Source of the DNA: Longimicrobiales bacterium
GTDB lineage: Bacteria > Gemmatimonadota > Gemmatimonadetes > Longimicrobiales > Gaopeijiaceae
Direction: 5' to 3'
Length of the DNA stretch: 27,923 bases
Assembly (NCBI GenBank): GCA_022428035.1
Contig: JAKMDG010000280.1
Span: forward strand, 1-27,923
The notes below the pieces were generated by a model, which was not told where the DNA came from, did not search any database, and saw nothing but the letters and a program-made list of their open reading frames with translations. Positions within the stretch are counted from its first letter, which is position 1, and every line of letters starts with the position of its first letter. A program made the translations under genes and the position numbers. Below, in pieces: positions 17,304 to 25,235 of the stretch.

Positions 17304-18128
17304 ATGATTCGCCCGACTCATCTACTTCGCTCAACGCTCGCCCTCGTGGCCCTCGCAGGAGCCGCCGCCGCTCCGGTCGGAGCTCAGGGCCTTGACCTGC
17401 CGTCCCTCTTTCTCGAAGAGCTGACATGGACTGAGGTGCGGGCCGCCATCGACTCGGGCACGACGACCATCATCATTCCTACCGCGGGAACGGAGCAGAA
17501 TGGACCTCACATGGTTCTGGGTAAGCACAAGTTCATCATCAATCACGCCTCCGCGATGATCGCTCGTGAACTCGGTCAGACTCTTGTCGCGCCCGTTGTC
17601 ACGTATGTGCCCGAGGGGGACGTGAACAACCCGACCCGAGGCCACATGTCGAAGGCAGGCACGATCACCTTCCCCGAGGAGTTCTATATGAAGCTCCTCG
17701 AGTACGCCGCTCGTAGCCTGGCCGTGCATGGTTTCACCGATATCGTCATGATCGGGGATAGCGGCGGAAACCAAAACGGTATGGAACAGGTCGCCGAGAT
17801 GCTCAATGAAGAGTGGAGCTCAGAAGATGCTCAGGTCCACTTCGTGGGCGATTACTACGGAAATAACGGGTTTCGGGAGTGGCTCATCGAGCAGGGCGAG
17901 ACCCCTGAGACCATCGGAGGCCACGCAGGCATCTCCGATACCTCTCAGCTGCTCGCGGTGGACCCTCGCCATATCCGTACCGACAAGCTCGCCCCACGGG
18001 GCGGGGGTCCCGACAGCGGTGTCTCGGGCGACCCCACCCGCGCGTCGGTCGAGCGGGGGGTTCGTGGAATTCAGTTCAAAGTAGACGCGGCCTTGAATCA
18101 GATCCGTGAGCTCATGGGGTCCCGCTGA
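17304..18128 (+). CDS. Secreted creatininase-family protein with substituted metal ligands
   Basis: Product of 274 residues with a signal peptide (hydrophobic 11-25, VGAQG cleavage region); the frame is open further upstream, but the signal peptide fixes the start at 17304. The family core is visible: IIIPTAGTEQNGPHMVLGK (residues 56-74), ITFPEEF, GDSGGNQ (151-157) and GHAGISDTSQLL (206-217). Compared with classical creatininases (EQHGPH...D and NGHxxN), Glu64 is kept, but the usual His is Asn66, the Asp position is His75, and the NGH histidine is Ser153. The enzyme may therefore bind metal differently or be inactive. Known family members are metal-dependent amidohydrolases acting on creatinine, formamides or mycofactocin precursor. 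The substrate here is unknown. Confidence 0.82.
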   Translation: MIRPTHLLRSTLALVALAGAAAAPVGAQGLDLPSLFLEELTWTEVRAAIDSGTTTIIIPTAGTEQNGPHMVLGKHKFIINHASAMIARELGQTLVAPVVTYVPEGDVNNPTRGHMSKAGTITFPEEFYMKLLEYAARSLAVHGFTDIVMIGDSGGNQNGMEQVAEMLNEEWSSEDAQVHFVGDYYGNNGFREWLIEQGETPETIGGHAGISDTSQLLAVDPRHIRTDKLAPRGGGPDSGVSGDPTRASVERGVRGIQFKVDAALNQIRELMGSR

Positions 18129-18262
18129 CAAAGCGTGTGACACACGACCCACTCACGGCGTCGTACAGGTAGAGGCGTTGGACCGAATTGCGCTGCCTCT
18201 GTACGCGTATAAGTTTTCTCGCCCTCTCGGGGCGACCTTCACAGCATTCTGCCCCAAGCCTC

Positions 18263-18667
18263 ATGAACAAGCCCACCCGTCTCACCGTCCTCTTCCTGGT
18301 GCTTCCATTCCTGGCGGGATGCTTTACCGTCGCCACCGTCCCGGTACCCCGCACTCAGCCAGAGCGTGAGGCCCTGAGCATCCGGGGGGTCGTGATCACG
18401 GACGGCACGACCGAAGAGGTCGTGCAGTACGATGAGATCCTGGAGGCAACGTGGACGCCGTCCTCACTGTCACTCATCGGGGCAAACGGCTCAGGCGAGA
18501 GCCTGACGACTGAAACCCGCCTCATTCCGATCACGGAACTACGCGGTGTTCTCGTGCGATCCCTCAACGCAGGTCCGACGTCTGCGATCGTCGGCGGCAT
18601 GATCGTCGGTGCGGTGGCCGTCATCGCCCTTTTGGTGACAGGCAAGGGCAACGACTACCGCTTCTAG
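18263..18667 (+). CDS. Small hypothetical lipoprotein with C-terminal membrane-like segment
   Basis: Product of 134 residues. The signal peptide ends in lipobox LAGC with Cys20, so lipid anchoring is likely. A short beta-rich middle (VVITDGTTEEVVQYDEI, then IPITELRGVLV) is followed by a glycine-rich hydrophobic stretch at about 106-127 (IVGGMIVGAVAVIALLV). No family is recognised. The ATG at 18263 is favoured over an open-frame extension from 18188. The 134-base gap upstream contains TATAAG at 18208-18213, a possible -10, and a 6-bp hairpin at 18219-18235; no good -35 was found at standard spacing. Confidence 0.75.
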   Translation: MNKPTRLTVLFLVLPFLAGCFTVATVPVPRTQPEREALSIRGVVITDGTTEEVVQYDEILEATWTPSSLSLIGANGSGESLTTETRLIPITELRGVLVRSLNAGPTSAIVGGMIVGAVAVIALLVTGKGNDYRF

Positions 18668-18705
18668 GTCATTCGTGATCCTATGCGAACGACCAAACGT
18701 CGGCG

Positions 18706-19566
18706 TCAGCGAGTGCGGGTCCAAATGAGAATGACTCCGCAGTTGTTCAGTTCGTCGAACCCGACGGGAACCTCACTGGGCCGGGTGTAGACCTCGATCG
18801 CATCAATCTCGGGCGCGGTCACGTAGTCATCGGGTCGAACTCCTCCATTTGCCCCCGAGTGCACGACGTGTCGATCGATATACAGCGTCGGTGAACAGTA
18901 CTGACCATTTCGAATGATCCGGATCTCAGGATTCTGGAAGACGCGCCCACCACCGGTCATGGGGCGGGACTCATCGATGTCGAGCAGGGGAGTCCGTCGG
19001 AAGACGTCTGACACTTTGTGGATGGAGACACGCTCGATTTCTTCTCGGACCATGAACACGCCACGTCCGCCGATCGCCCGTTCGTAAAAACCATGCCGCT
19101 CCAGGAAGCTCATAGGGCCCATGTCGGCCTCCACGACGACCTCTTCGAGCTCGATCGGCAACGGTTTCAGACCAATCTGGACGTCGAACACTCCATCCTC
19201 TCCTAGCTCAAAGACGCCGTCCATCATCGTTTCATACCCGGTGCGCGAGATGTAAACGAAATAGGGACCCGGATCGGGCGCGGTCACCTCGAAGAACCCG
19301 TCCGTGTCCGCAAGCGCGGCGACAGCCATGCTCTCACCTTGGGTGATCAACCCGACGTATGCCAACATGACCGGCTCGCGCGTCTCCATGTCCAAGACGC
19401 GCCCCCGCACGGTTTGTGCCTGGAGCGGACTGAGTGAGCCGACAATCAAAGACACGGCGCTGAACAGTGTCGCAACACCATGCAGCCAGGCGACGGAGCG
19501 ACACCACCGGTCCGACAAAAGCTGTGTTGGCGCCCAATTGTGAGTGCCCCGACGGACCCGGATCAT
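18706..19566 (-). CDS. Exported CarboxypepD_reg-like plus TonB-plug-like protein without barrel
   Basis: Product of 286 residues. The ATG at 19566 has GGAGGGAGG just upstream and is preferred over an ATG at 19599. A signal/anchor helix lies at about 28-50. Residues ~52-132 (TVRGRVLDMETREPVMLAYV) form a carboxypeptidase regulatory-like Ig domain, then LEEVVVEAD and a plug-like domain from about 165 to 286 (VSDVFRRTPLLDIDE, TLYIDRHVV, IDAIEVYTRPSEVP, CGVILIWTR). The beta-barrel of a TonB receptor is absent, yet the protein ends cleanly. Cys224 and Cys276 could pair. It lies immediately downstream of the SusCD terminator on the same strand; TATGAT near 19596 could serve as its own -10. Role unknown: perhaps an accessory of SusC-type receptors, or a stand-alone periplasmic protein. 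Confidence 0.75.
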   Translation of the reverse strand: MIRVRRGTHNWAPTQLLSDRWCRSVAWLHGVATLFSAVSLIVGSLSPLQAQTVRGRVLDMETREPVMLAYVGLITQGESMAVAALADTDGFFEVTAPDPGPYFVYISRTGYETMMDGVFELGEDGVFDVQIGLKPLPIELEEVVVEADMGPMSFLERHGFYERAIGGRGVFMVREEIERVSIHKVSDVFRRTPLLDIDESRPMTGGGRVFQNPEIRIIRNGQYCSPTLYIDRHVVHSGANGGVRPDDYVTAPEIDAIEVYTRPSEVPVGFDELNNCGVILIWTRTR

Positions 19567-19613
19567 GCAGCCTCCCTCCACTTCGCTCCTATAGATCATA
19601 CGCTGCAGCGGCC

Positions 19614-19653
19614 AAAAAGTGACGAGCCCCCACCGGCTTTCGCCGATGGGGGC
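19614..19653 (-). terminator. Intrinsic terminator of the SusC-SusD operon
   Basis: A 12-bp stem with one mismatch: GCCCCCACCGGC (19626-19637), loop TTTC, GCCGATGGGGGC (19642-19653). Read on the minus strand it is followed, after 7 nt, by TTTTT (complement of 19614-19618). It lies 34 bases past the susD-like stop. Confidence 0.8.
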
Positions 19654-19687
19654 CGTCGGTACTGCCCTGCTAAGCTACCCGGCTATA

Positions 19688-21112
19688 TCAACCGCAAACC
19701 GGATCGCCCTGCAAGTTCGGGTTCAGCTGGCACTCATTCCGAGGCATCGGGAAACAAGACACCCGATCCGCTACAGACGTGCTGCCTGTGATCCAACCCG
19801 AGGACGTCAGGAACGGATGGTTCCACCGCTCCATGTCGTACAGCCGCTTACCCTGCATCCAGAGGTTTGCATACCGCTCACGATCGAGGATCGCGAGAGC
19901 CGTTCCGGAGTTTGCATCCGTCACGTCCTCTTGGGTATACGGCCACTGGAGCAGCGCACCCATCTCCGTGGGAGCAGCGAGCGCACCGAGACCCCAGTGC
20001 GCGCGGGCTGTGTTGATGTGCCCGATGAACGTGGCGTAGTCCCCCGCGACCATAGCAGCCTCCGCCATGATCATGTACATCTCCAGAGCCGAAGCCCTCG
20101 GGATGTCGGACCCACGATCGTCGTAGCGATCCTGACGATAGTGCGCGTGGTCACCATCAGCGCCCTGCTGGGCACCGGAACCGTCACCATCACAGTTCCC
20201 TGTCTTCGTCACGCCACCCGGAATGTTGTCCGGATATGCCGAAGCCAGATCATCCCACTCACCGCACTTCGTGAACGCGGTACGGGGATCAGCGTCAGGA
20301 CCTTCATGCATGGCCTGAGCAAGCGTACGGTACACGCCGATCTCGGCGCGACCCCACGTCTCCTGCCAGATGATGTTCTGGTTCGCACCCTGGGCATAGA
20401 TCGCGTTGTCAGCATAGCCCGCGTCCTCACCCGCTGCAGTGATCGCGGAGAGCGCAGTCTGCGCTGCTCCAGACGCGGCAGCCCATGAGCCTGTGCCTTC
20501 GACCGCCTTGCCGAACTCTGCCTGAGCTAGCCCCATAAGAGCGGCCAGTCTCCACTGCGTGCTATTCGCAGCGGTGGCGATGGTGAGGGCCTGATTGAAT
20601 GCACCCTCTGCTCGAGCGAAAGCCGCCGAGCGTGGCTCGGACGGACCAACGTCGAACGCGACGTTGCAGTACGCTTCACCCAGACGCATGAAGGCATGAC
20701 CACGGTACACGAACAGGCGAGCACCGTTCTCGGACGTGTTCTCCGCACCTTCGAGGACCTCTTGCAGGCGAGTCCATGCCTGGTCCGCGGCCCACGCAGC
20801 CTCATGCATCTGCTCCCAGTCGCCTTCGGCGTCCTGGTCGGTATAGAAACCGGTCCGAAAATCCTGCGTCGATCCATAAGACCCCGTACCAGCGGCCTCA
20901 TCGGTCAAACGCGCGATATCGAACGCGTAGTTGTCCTGCACATCGTTGTACTCAGCTGATACACCTGCGACGAGCACAGGCATCAGCTCGGGAGTGTTCA
21001 AATCCCCGTCCTGAATCGCTCCGGGGTTAAGAACTTCGAGATCACACCCCGAGAGGACGACCGCAAACGCGGCCACTGCCGGAACTCCGGCCCTTCTCAT
21101 CCAGTGATTCAT
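19688..21112 (-). CDS. RagB/SusD-family nutrient-binding outer-membrane lipoprotein
   Basis: Product of 474 residues. The signal peptide ends with lipobox VLSGC (Cys23), giving a surface or outer-membrane lipoprotein that caps the SusC transporter. Typical SusD features are seen: the early LEVLNPG segment, a TPR-like helical body (RLFVYRGHAFMRLGEAYCN, AFNQALTIA, LAALMGLAQAEFG), and the late RERYANLWMQGKRLYDMERW motif. The start overlaps the SusC stop in TGATG, so translation is coupled. No glycosidase or peptidase gene is in the operon, so the ligand cannot be inferred from context. Confidence 0.92.
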   Translation of the reverse strand: MNHWMRRAGVPAVAAFAVVLSGCDLEVLNPGAIQDGDLNTPELMPVLVAGVSAEYNDVQDNYAFDIARLTDEAAGTGSYGSTQDFRTGFYTDQDAEGDWEQMHEAAWAADQAWTRLQEVLEGAENTSENGARLFVYRGHAFMRLGEAYCNVAFDVGPSEPRSAAFARAEGAFNQALTIATAANSTQWRLAALMGLAQAEFGKAVEGTGSWAAASGAAQTALSAITAAGEDAGYADNAIYAQGANQNIIWQETWGRAEIGVYRTLAQAMHEGPDADPRTAFTKCGEWDDLASAYPDNIPGGVTKTGNCDGDGSGAQQGADGDHAHYRQDRYDDRGSDIPRASALEMYMIMAEAAMVAGDYATFIGHINTARAHWGLGALAAPTEMGALLQWPYTQEDVTDANSGTALAILDRERYANLWMQGKRLYDMERWNHPFLTSSGWITGSTSVADRVSCFPMPRNECQLNPNLQGDPVCG

Positions 21113-24100
21113 CAGAAGTTCACCGTCAGGTTCAGGATGAGAATCCGCGGCGGAGCCATGTTGTAGTACTCGAATGCGTACTCACCACGGTCAAGACCAC
21201 GGTCCGTGGCCTCAGGATCGAGGCCCTGGTAGTCCGTGCTCTGCCAGAGGTTCTTACCCTGCAGCGCGAGGCTGACGCTACGCGTTCCCGGGACGAGATC
21301 GTCCGGAAGACGGTAGGACAGCGAGGCCGAGCGGAGCTTGATGAAGTCCGCGTTCTGTGTCCACATGCCCCAGTCGATCTGACCAGGCACGCAGGTGTTG
21401 ACCTGCTGCGGGGTGAGGTTGGTGTTCCCGTTGTTGTTGAACTCGTTCTGGATACCGAAGCACGCGGGCCACGTCTCACGACGCGCCGTCGCCCAGCCGA
21501 TCCCAATGCCACGGACATGACCCATCTGGCTTTCTGCCAGCAGGTCCAGCGTCAGCGACTGATTGAACGTCAGCCGCGTACCGATGGCCATAATGTCCGT
21601 CGGGAAAACCACACCGAGAACCTGCGTCTCAGCGTCGGAAGCCGCTCCGACCTGACCCGGGTTCATGACGACGTCGTCATACTCGACGCCGATCGGGAAT
21701 CCGAGCTGGAGGTTGAAGCCCGCGTTTTCGAGCGGGCCCAAATCCGTGATCTCAGACTCGCTGTGCGAGTAAGAGAAGTTCACGTTCCAGTCGAGGTTGT
21801 CCGTACGAAGAGGCGTCACGTTCAAAATCGCCTCATACCCGGTGTTAGTCGTCTCACCGAGGTTGCGCAGTGTCTGCTCCTCGGTACCGAAGGACGGTGC
21901 TTCCGCGACGCCGATGAGGGCGTCCGTCGTGGTCTGATCGAAGTACGTGAAGTCGATCGACGCACGACCTTCGAACAAGGACGTCTCGAACCCGAGCTCG
22001 ATCTCTTCAGAGACCTCAGGACCGAGGTCAGCGTTCCCGAGGTTACCGATAATCAGAGCCGGAATAACCTCGTCAGCCTGCGTAGCCTCGTACACCTTCA
22101 CAGCATCGAACGCACCTGGCGCACGGCCGGAACGGCCCCACGCTCCACGCAGCTTAAGCGCGTCCACCCCGATGTCCGGGAAGAAGCTCTCGTCAGAGAT
22201 CGTATACGCTGCGGCGACCTTCGGATACGCGGCGAGGCCGAAGCCCTCACCGAATGTGGAGAAGCCATCCCAGCGAACACCACCGGTGAGGAAGAGACGA
22301 TCGCCGAACCCGATCTGCTCCTGGAGGAAGAATCCACCGGAGCGAACCGTGAGGCGGTTCTCGTTGATGCCCGGATCGGTACCGTCACCAAGCAGCTGCT
22401 CACCGGGACCTGCAAAGTCGGAGTCGAAGCCGTTCAGCTGCCAGCTGTACTCCTCATAGACCTGACCACCCCATGAAAACGAGGAGGAGACAGCGTCCGT
22501 GACATCCGTCCGCCACGATCCGTTGTAGTCGAAGGTCATGTTGCGGTCGTTGTACGTGTCGTTCTCACGATCACCCAGCGGGTTCTCGTAGTTGTCGTAC
22601 GGCTTGAAATCGACGAAGTCGACGTACGTGTAGTCCATCCCGAAGTTGAGGCGGTGCGAGAAGTCCGCCGTCGGGGACCAACCGATCGATGCAGAGGTCA
22701 CCCACTGCGACTGGTTGGTGAGGATGTCGTTGAACAAGACGAGCGAGTCGTCGTTGTCTGGCGTGTACCCACGCTCACCACGCAGCACGTTGAGGAACAG
22801 GCCCGACGCGTTGTTGCCGTTCGGGATCCAGCTGATGTTCCGCTTCGTGTACATGTTGTTCAGGCTGACGTCGAGCCCGTCGAACGGCTGGAACTGTACG
22901 TTCGCGCGCAGGTTGTAGCTGTCCTGACCCTGCGGATCGACAACGCCATTCTCATCGGCATAGCGACCGGACACAAAGTACGTCGCTGTCTCGCCACCGC
23001 CACGGATGCTCAGGTTGTAACGCTGCATGTACGCGTCACGGAACCAGGACCCACTCTCGGGACAACCAGGCTCTGCACCGTAGTTGTTGATCGACGGGTA
23101 GAGCGCGCTCATGTTCACGCCCGAGGCGCAGTCGTTGAGACGCAGGCCATTGTTGTTGCCGATGTCCCCGCTCGGGAGCAGGTAATCGACATCGAAGTCA
23201 CCCGTCGGGTACACGTCGAGGTTGTTTTCGGTGAAGGCATTGGCCATCACCTTGACATCAGAGTCCGTCAACGGACCCTGGTGACCCATGACCGACTGAC
23301 CGCCATCGACGGTCAGCGTCCATGCCGGCGCACCAGCGGAGCCACGCTTCGTGAAGATCTGGATCACGCCACCCGCGGCTTCCGTGCCGTAGAGCGTCGT
23401 GGCCGCAGGGCCCTTCACGATTTCGATGCGGTCGATGTCGTTCGGGTTGATGCCATCAATGGCCATCGTACCCGCAGCGCCCTCATCAGCCTGCATGAGG
23501 CTGTTGTTCTCCATGCGGACACCGTCGATGTAGATCAGCGGGCGGTTGCTCTGAGAGATCGAGCTGTTGCCGCGAATCCGAATCTCGGACCCAGCGCCCA
23601 CCTGTCCATCCGTACCGGTGATGGAAACACCAGCCGCACGGCCCTGGAGCACGTTTGAGACGTCAGTGATCGCAGCGACTCCAATGTCGCTGGAGCCGAT
23701 CGACTCGATCGAGTTACCCACCTCACGACGACGTGCCTGACCCGCGGTACCGGTCACGATCACGCCCTCGAGAGAGAGCGCCTGCTCACGCATCTCGAAA
23801 TCCAGGGTGGCGGTGCCACCCGCAGTGACGCTGACCGTCTGAGAACCGGCGCCGTAGCCGATGATCGTGACGTTCACCGTCTGTGTTCCCGCTGGCACAT
23901 TCAGCAGCAGGAATCGTCCAACGTTGTTAACCAGGCCACCAATACCGGTGCCTTCAACCGCAACCTGAGCACCCGCTAGGGGCGCCAAGGACGCGGCATC
24001 GCGGACCAGTCCGGTAACCGTTCCGGTATTCTGCGCAGCCACTCCAACCGCGCTGAACGCCGCAAAAGCCAATGCGATCGCAAGATTGCGCGCAGCTTTT

Positions 24101-24132
24101 ACGGAGCTCTGTACGAACGTCCGTAGAGCCAT
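21112..24132 (-). CDS. SusC/RagA-family TonB-linked outer-membrane transporter
   Basis: Product of 1006 residues. GAGGAGG lies 5 nt before the ATG. Signal peptide about 1-33 (VGVAAQ). A CarboxypepD_reg-like domain (about 36-115, GTVTGLVRDAASLAPLAGAQ) is followed by LEGVIVTG, the usual TonB-box-like stretch, and a plug domain (about 140-265) with NVLQGRAAGVSI, RIRGNSSIS, LIYIDGVRM and GPAATTLYGTEAAGGVIQIFTKRG. The rest is a 22-strand-type barrel with repeated aromatic Tyr/Asn girdles. It ends in the outer-membrane signature LILNLTVNF with terminal Phe. It imports a ligand captured by the co-transcribed SusD-like protein, using TonB energy. Length and domain order are typical; the ligand is unknown. 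Confidence 0.95.
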   Translation of the reverse strand: MALRTFVQSSVKAARNLAIALAFAAFSAVGVAAQNTGTVTGLVRDAASLAPLAGAQVAVEGTGIGGLVNNVGRFLLLNVPAGTQTVNVTIIGYGAGSQTVSVTAGGTATLDFEMREQALSLEGVIVTGTAGQARRREVGNSIESIGSSDIGVAAITDVSNVLQGRAAGVSITGTDGQVGAGSEIRIRGNSSISQSNRPLIYIDGVRMENNSLMQADEGAAGTMAIDGINPNDIDRIEIVKGPAATTLYGTEAAGGVIQIFTKRGSAGAPAWTLTVDGGQSVMGHQGPLTDSDVKVMANAFTENNLDVYPTGDFDVDYLLPSGDIGNNNGLRLNDCASGVNMSALYPSINNYGAEPGCPESGSWFRDAYMQRYNLSIRGGGETATYFVSGRYADENGVVDPQGQDSYNLRANVQFQPFDGLDVSLNNMYTKRNISWIPNGNNASGLFLNVLRGERGYTPDNDDSLVLFNDILTNQSQWVTSASIGWSPTADFSHRLNFGMDYTYVDFVDFKPYDNYENPLGDRENDTYNDRNMTFDYNGSWRTDVTDAVSSSFSWGGQVYEEYSWQLNGFDSDFAGPGEQLLGDGTDPGINENRLTVRSGGFFLQEQIGFGDRLFLTGGVRWDGFSTFGEGFGLAAYPKVAAAYTISDESFFPDIGVDALKLRGAWGRSGRAPGAFDAVKVYEATQADEVIPALIIGNLGNADLGPEVSEEIELGFETSLFEGRASIDFTYFDQTTTDALIGVAEAPSFGTEEQTLRNLGETTNTGYEAILNVTPLRTDNLDWNVNFSYSHSESEITDLGPLENAGFNLQLGFPIGVEYDDVVMNPGQVGAASDAETQVLGVVFPTDIMAIGTRLTFNQSLTLDLLAESQMGHVRGIGIGWATARRETWPACFGIQNEFNNNGNTNLTPQQVNTCVPGQIDWGMWTQNADFIKLRSASLSYRLPDDLVPGTRSVSLALQGKNLWQSTDYQGLDPEATDRGLDRGEYAFEYYNMAPPRILILNLTVNF

Positions 24133-24196
24133 GAGACCTCCTCAATGAACTCTAGGTACTTGAACCCACTCCTCCCAACATCATCCCAAGGGATAG

Positions 24197-24225
24197 GTTT
24201 TACGGAGCCGACAAGCCAAAGTCAA
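24197..24225 (-). promoter_or_regulatory. Sigma70-type promoter of the SusC-SusD operon
   Basis: On the minus strand TTGACT (24220-24225), 17 nt, TAAAAC (24197-24202). A start near 24190 gives a leader of about 58 nt. The match is 5 of 6 and 4 of 6 with ideal spacing, and it does not resemble the Bacteroidota TTTG/TAnnTTTG type. The remainder of the 24133-24311 gap holds only a weak GGCTG/CAGCC hairpin at 24290-24305. Confidence 0.6.
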
Positions 24226-24311
24226 GATGTTTACGCAGAAGCTGCGAGGCCTGCACCTGCCAGAATCCACCGTCCGTTTGGCTGTGAGCGCAGCCACCGG
24301 AAACAAATGAC

Positions 24312-25130
24312 TCAGCTCCCGGGAAAGGCAGGTACGATGCAAACCGACGCGATGGGACGTTCGGAAGCTCCGGAGGCGAGCCCCTTCTTGAGGGTGACCT
24401 TGATCACTCCGCTTGCACCAGCAGATCCGTACTCCCATCCGGCGGCTGCTCCGGGCTGTACCTCGATCGACTCCACCTCATTCGGGCGCATCTGAGACAG
24501 CGTTCCCTCAGCACCGGGCGTGCGGACCCCGTCGATCAGCAGGACTGGGGGATCAGCGACCGCAGTTGAGCGACCACGTGCGGAGCGGAAGCTGGCAGTC
24601 GCACCCACGTCTCCAGGCATGGGACCTACCATATTCGGTGCCAGCCGTCGAATGAGCTCCATGACGTTGCGCGCATTCATGCCCTCGATCTCGTGCGCTT
24701 CGAGCCTCCGGCCCGTGGACCGCTGTCGTTCCTCCGCGTCCCGGCGATCCTCCTGGGCCTTCGCTCCAAAAACTGCGGGCAGGCGGAACTCGACGTCGCG
24801 CGGGAAGCGTTGAACAACGGTCACGTGACCCCACGTGATGCGGCAGTCTCCCGTCATCATCGCGAGAAGCCGCTTCCCCTCCGGCAGATCCTTGAACTCA
24901 AAGCGGCCCCGGCGGTCGGTAAACACCTCATGTCCACTGTCTAGCCGTATGAGAACGCCCGGTATCGGCTCTCCCGAGATGCTGTCGATGACCTGACCCT
25001 GGAGATAAGCCACAGGGGGTGGAGCCTCAGCGGACATCTCCACCTGTGCATGCAGGGGATCTGTGCTGGTCGTGGCCACGACGACAAGCGCCGAGATAAG
25101 CCAACGGGGATCGAGGACCAGACGTACCAT
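24312..25130 (-). CDS. Second exported CarboxypepD_reg plus plug-like protein without barrel
   Basis: Product of 272 residues from the ATG at 25130; a GTG at 25160 is an alternative start, and neither has a strong ribosome site. Signal peptide about 8-29 (LISALVVVATTS, LHAQV). Residues 43-118 (YLQGQVIDSISGEPIPGVLI) form a carboxypeptidase regulatory-like domain. Residues ~145-250 form a plug-like domain: MNARNVMELIRRLAP, ASFRSARGRST, VLLIDGVRTPG, VESIEVQPGAAAGWEYGSAGASGVI (split around GAAAGWEYG). A short charged segment 124-142 links them. No barrel follows. It has the same architecture as the protein at 18706-19566 and lies just upstream of SusCD on the same strand, but SusCD has its own promoter. 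Confidence 0.75.
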   Translation of the reverse strand: MVRLVLDPRWLISALVVVATTSTDPLHAQVEMSAEAPPPVAYLQGQVIDSISGEPIPGVLIRLDSGHEVFTDRRGRFEFKDLPEGKRLLAMMTGDCRITWGHVTVVQRFPRDVEFRLPAVFGAKAQEDRRDAEERQRSTGRRLEAHEIEGMNARNVMELIRRLAPNMVGPMPGDVGATASFRSARGRSTAVADPPVLLIDGVRTPGAEGTLSQMRPNEVESIEVQPGAAAGWEYGSAGASGVIKVTLKKGLASGASERPIASVCIVPAFPGS

Positions 25131-25182
25131 GAGAAGTCCGTGCGAAGTTCGTCGTACCACCGACGTGGTGCGCAGAGCTACA

Positions 25183-25210
25183 TAGATACTGACGTGTACG
25201 TCATAGTCAC
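25183..25210 (-). promoter_or_regulatory. Possible promoter with inverted-repeat operator upstream of the plug-like gene
   Basis: A perfect inverted repeat TGACGT-gt-ACGTCA lies at 25190-25203. It falls between GTGACT (25205-25210, -35-like) and TATCTA (25183-25188, -10-like) on the minus strand, 16 nt apart. Both boxes are weak. The location, 23 nt or more before the start codon, fits an operator. Confidence 0.35.
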
Positions 25211-25235
25211 GGCTTAGTTGCGCCGAGCACCCACC

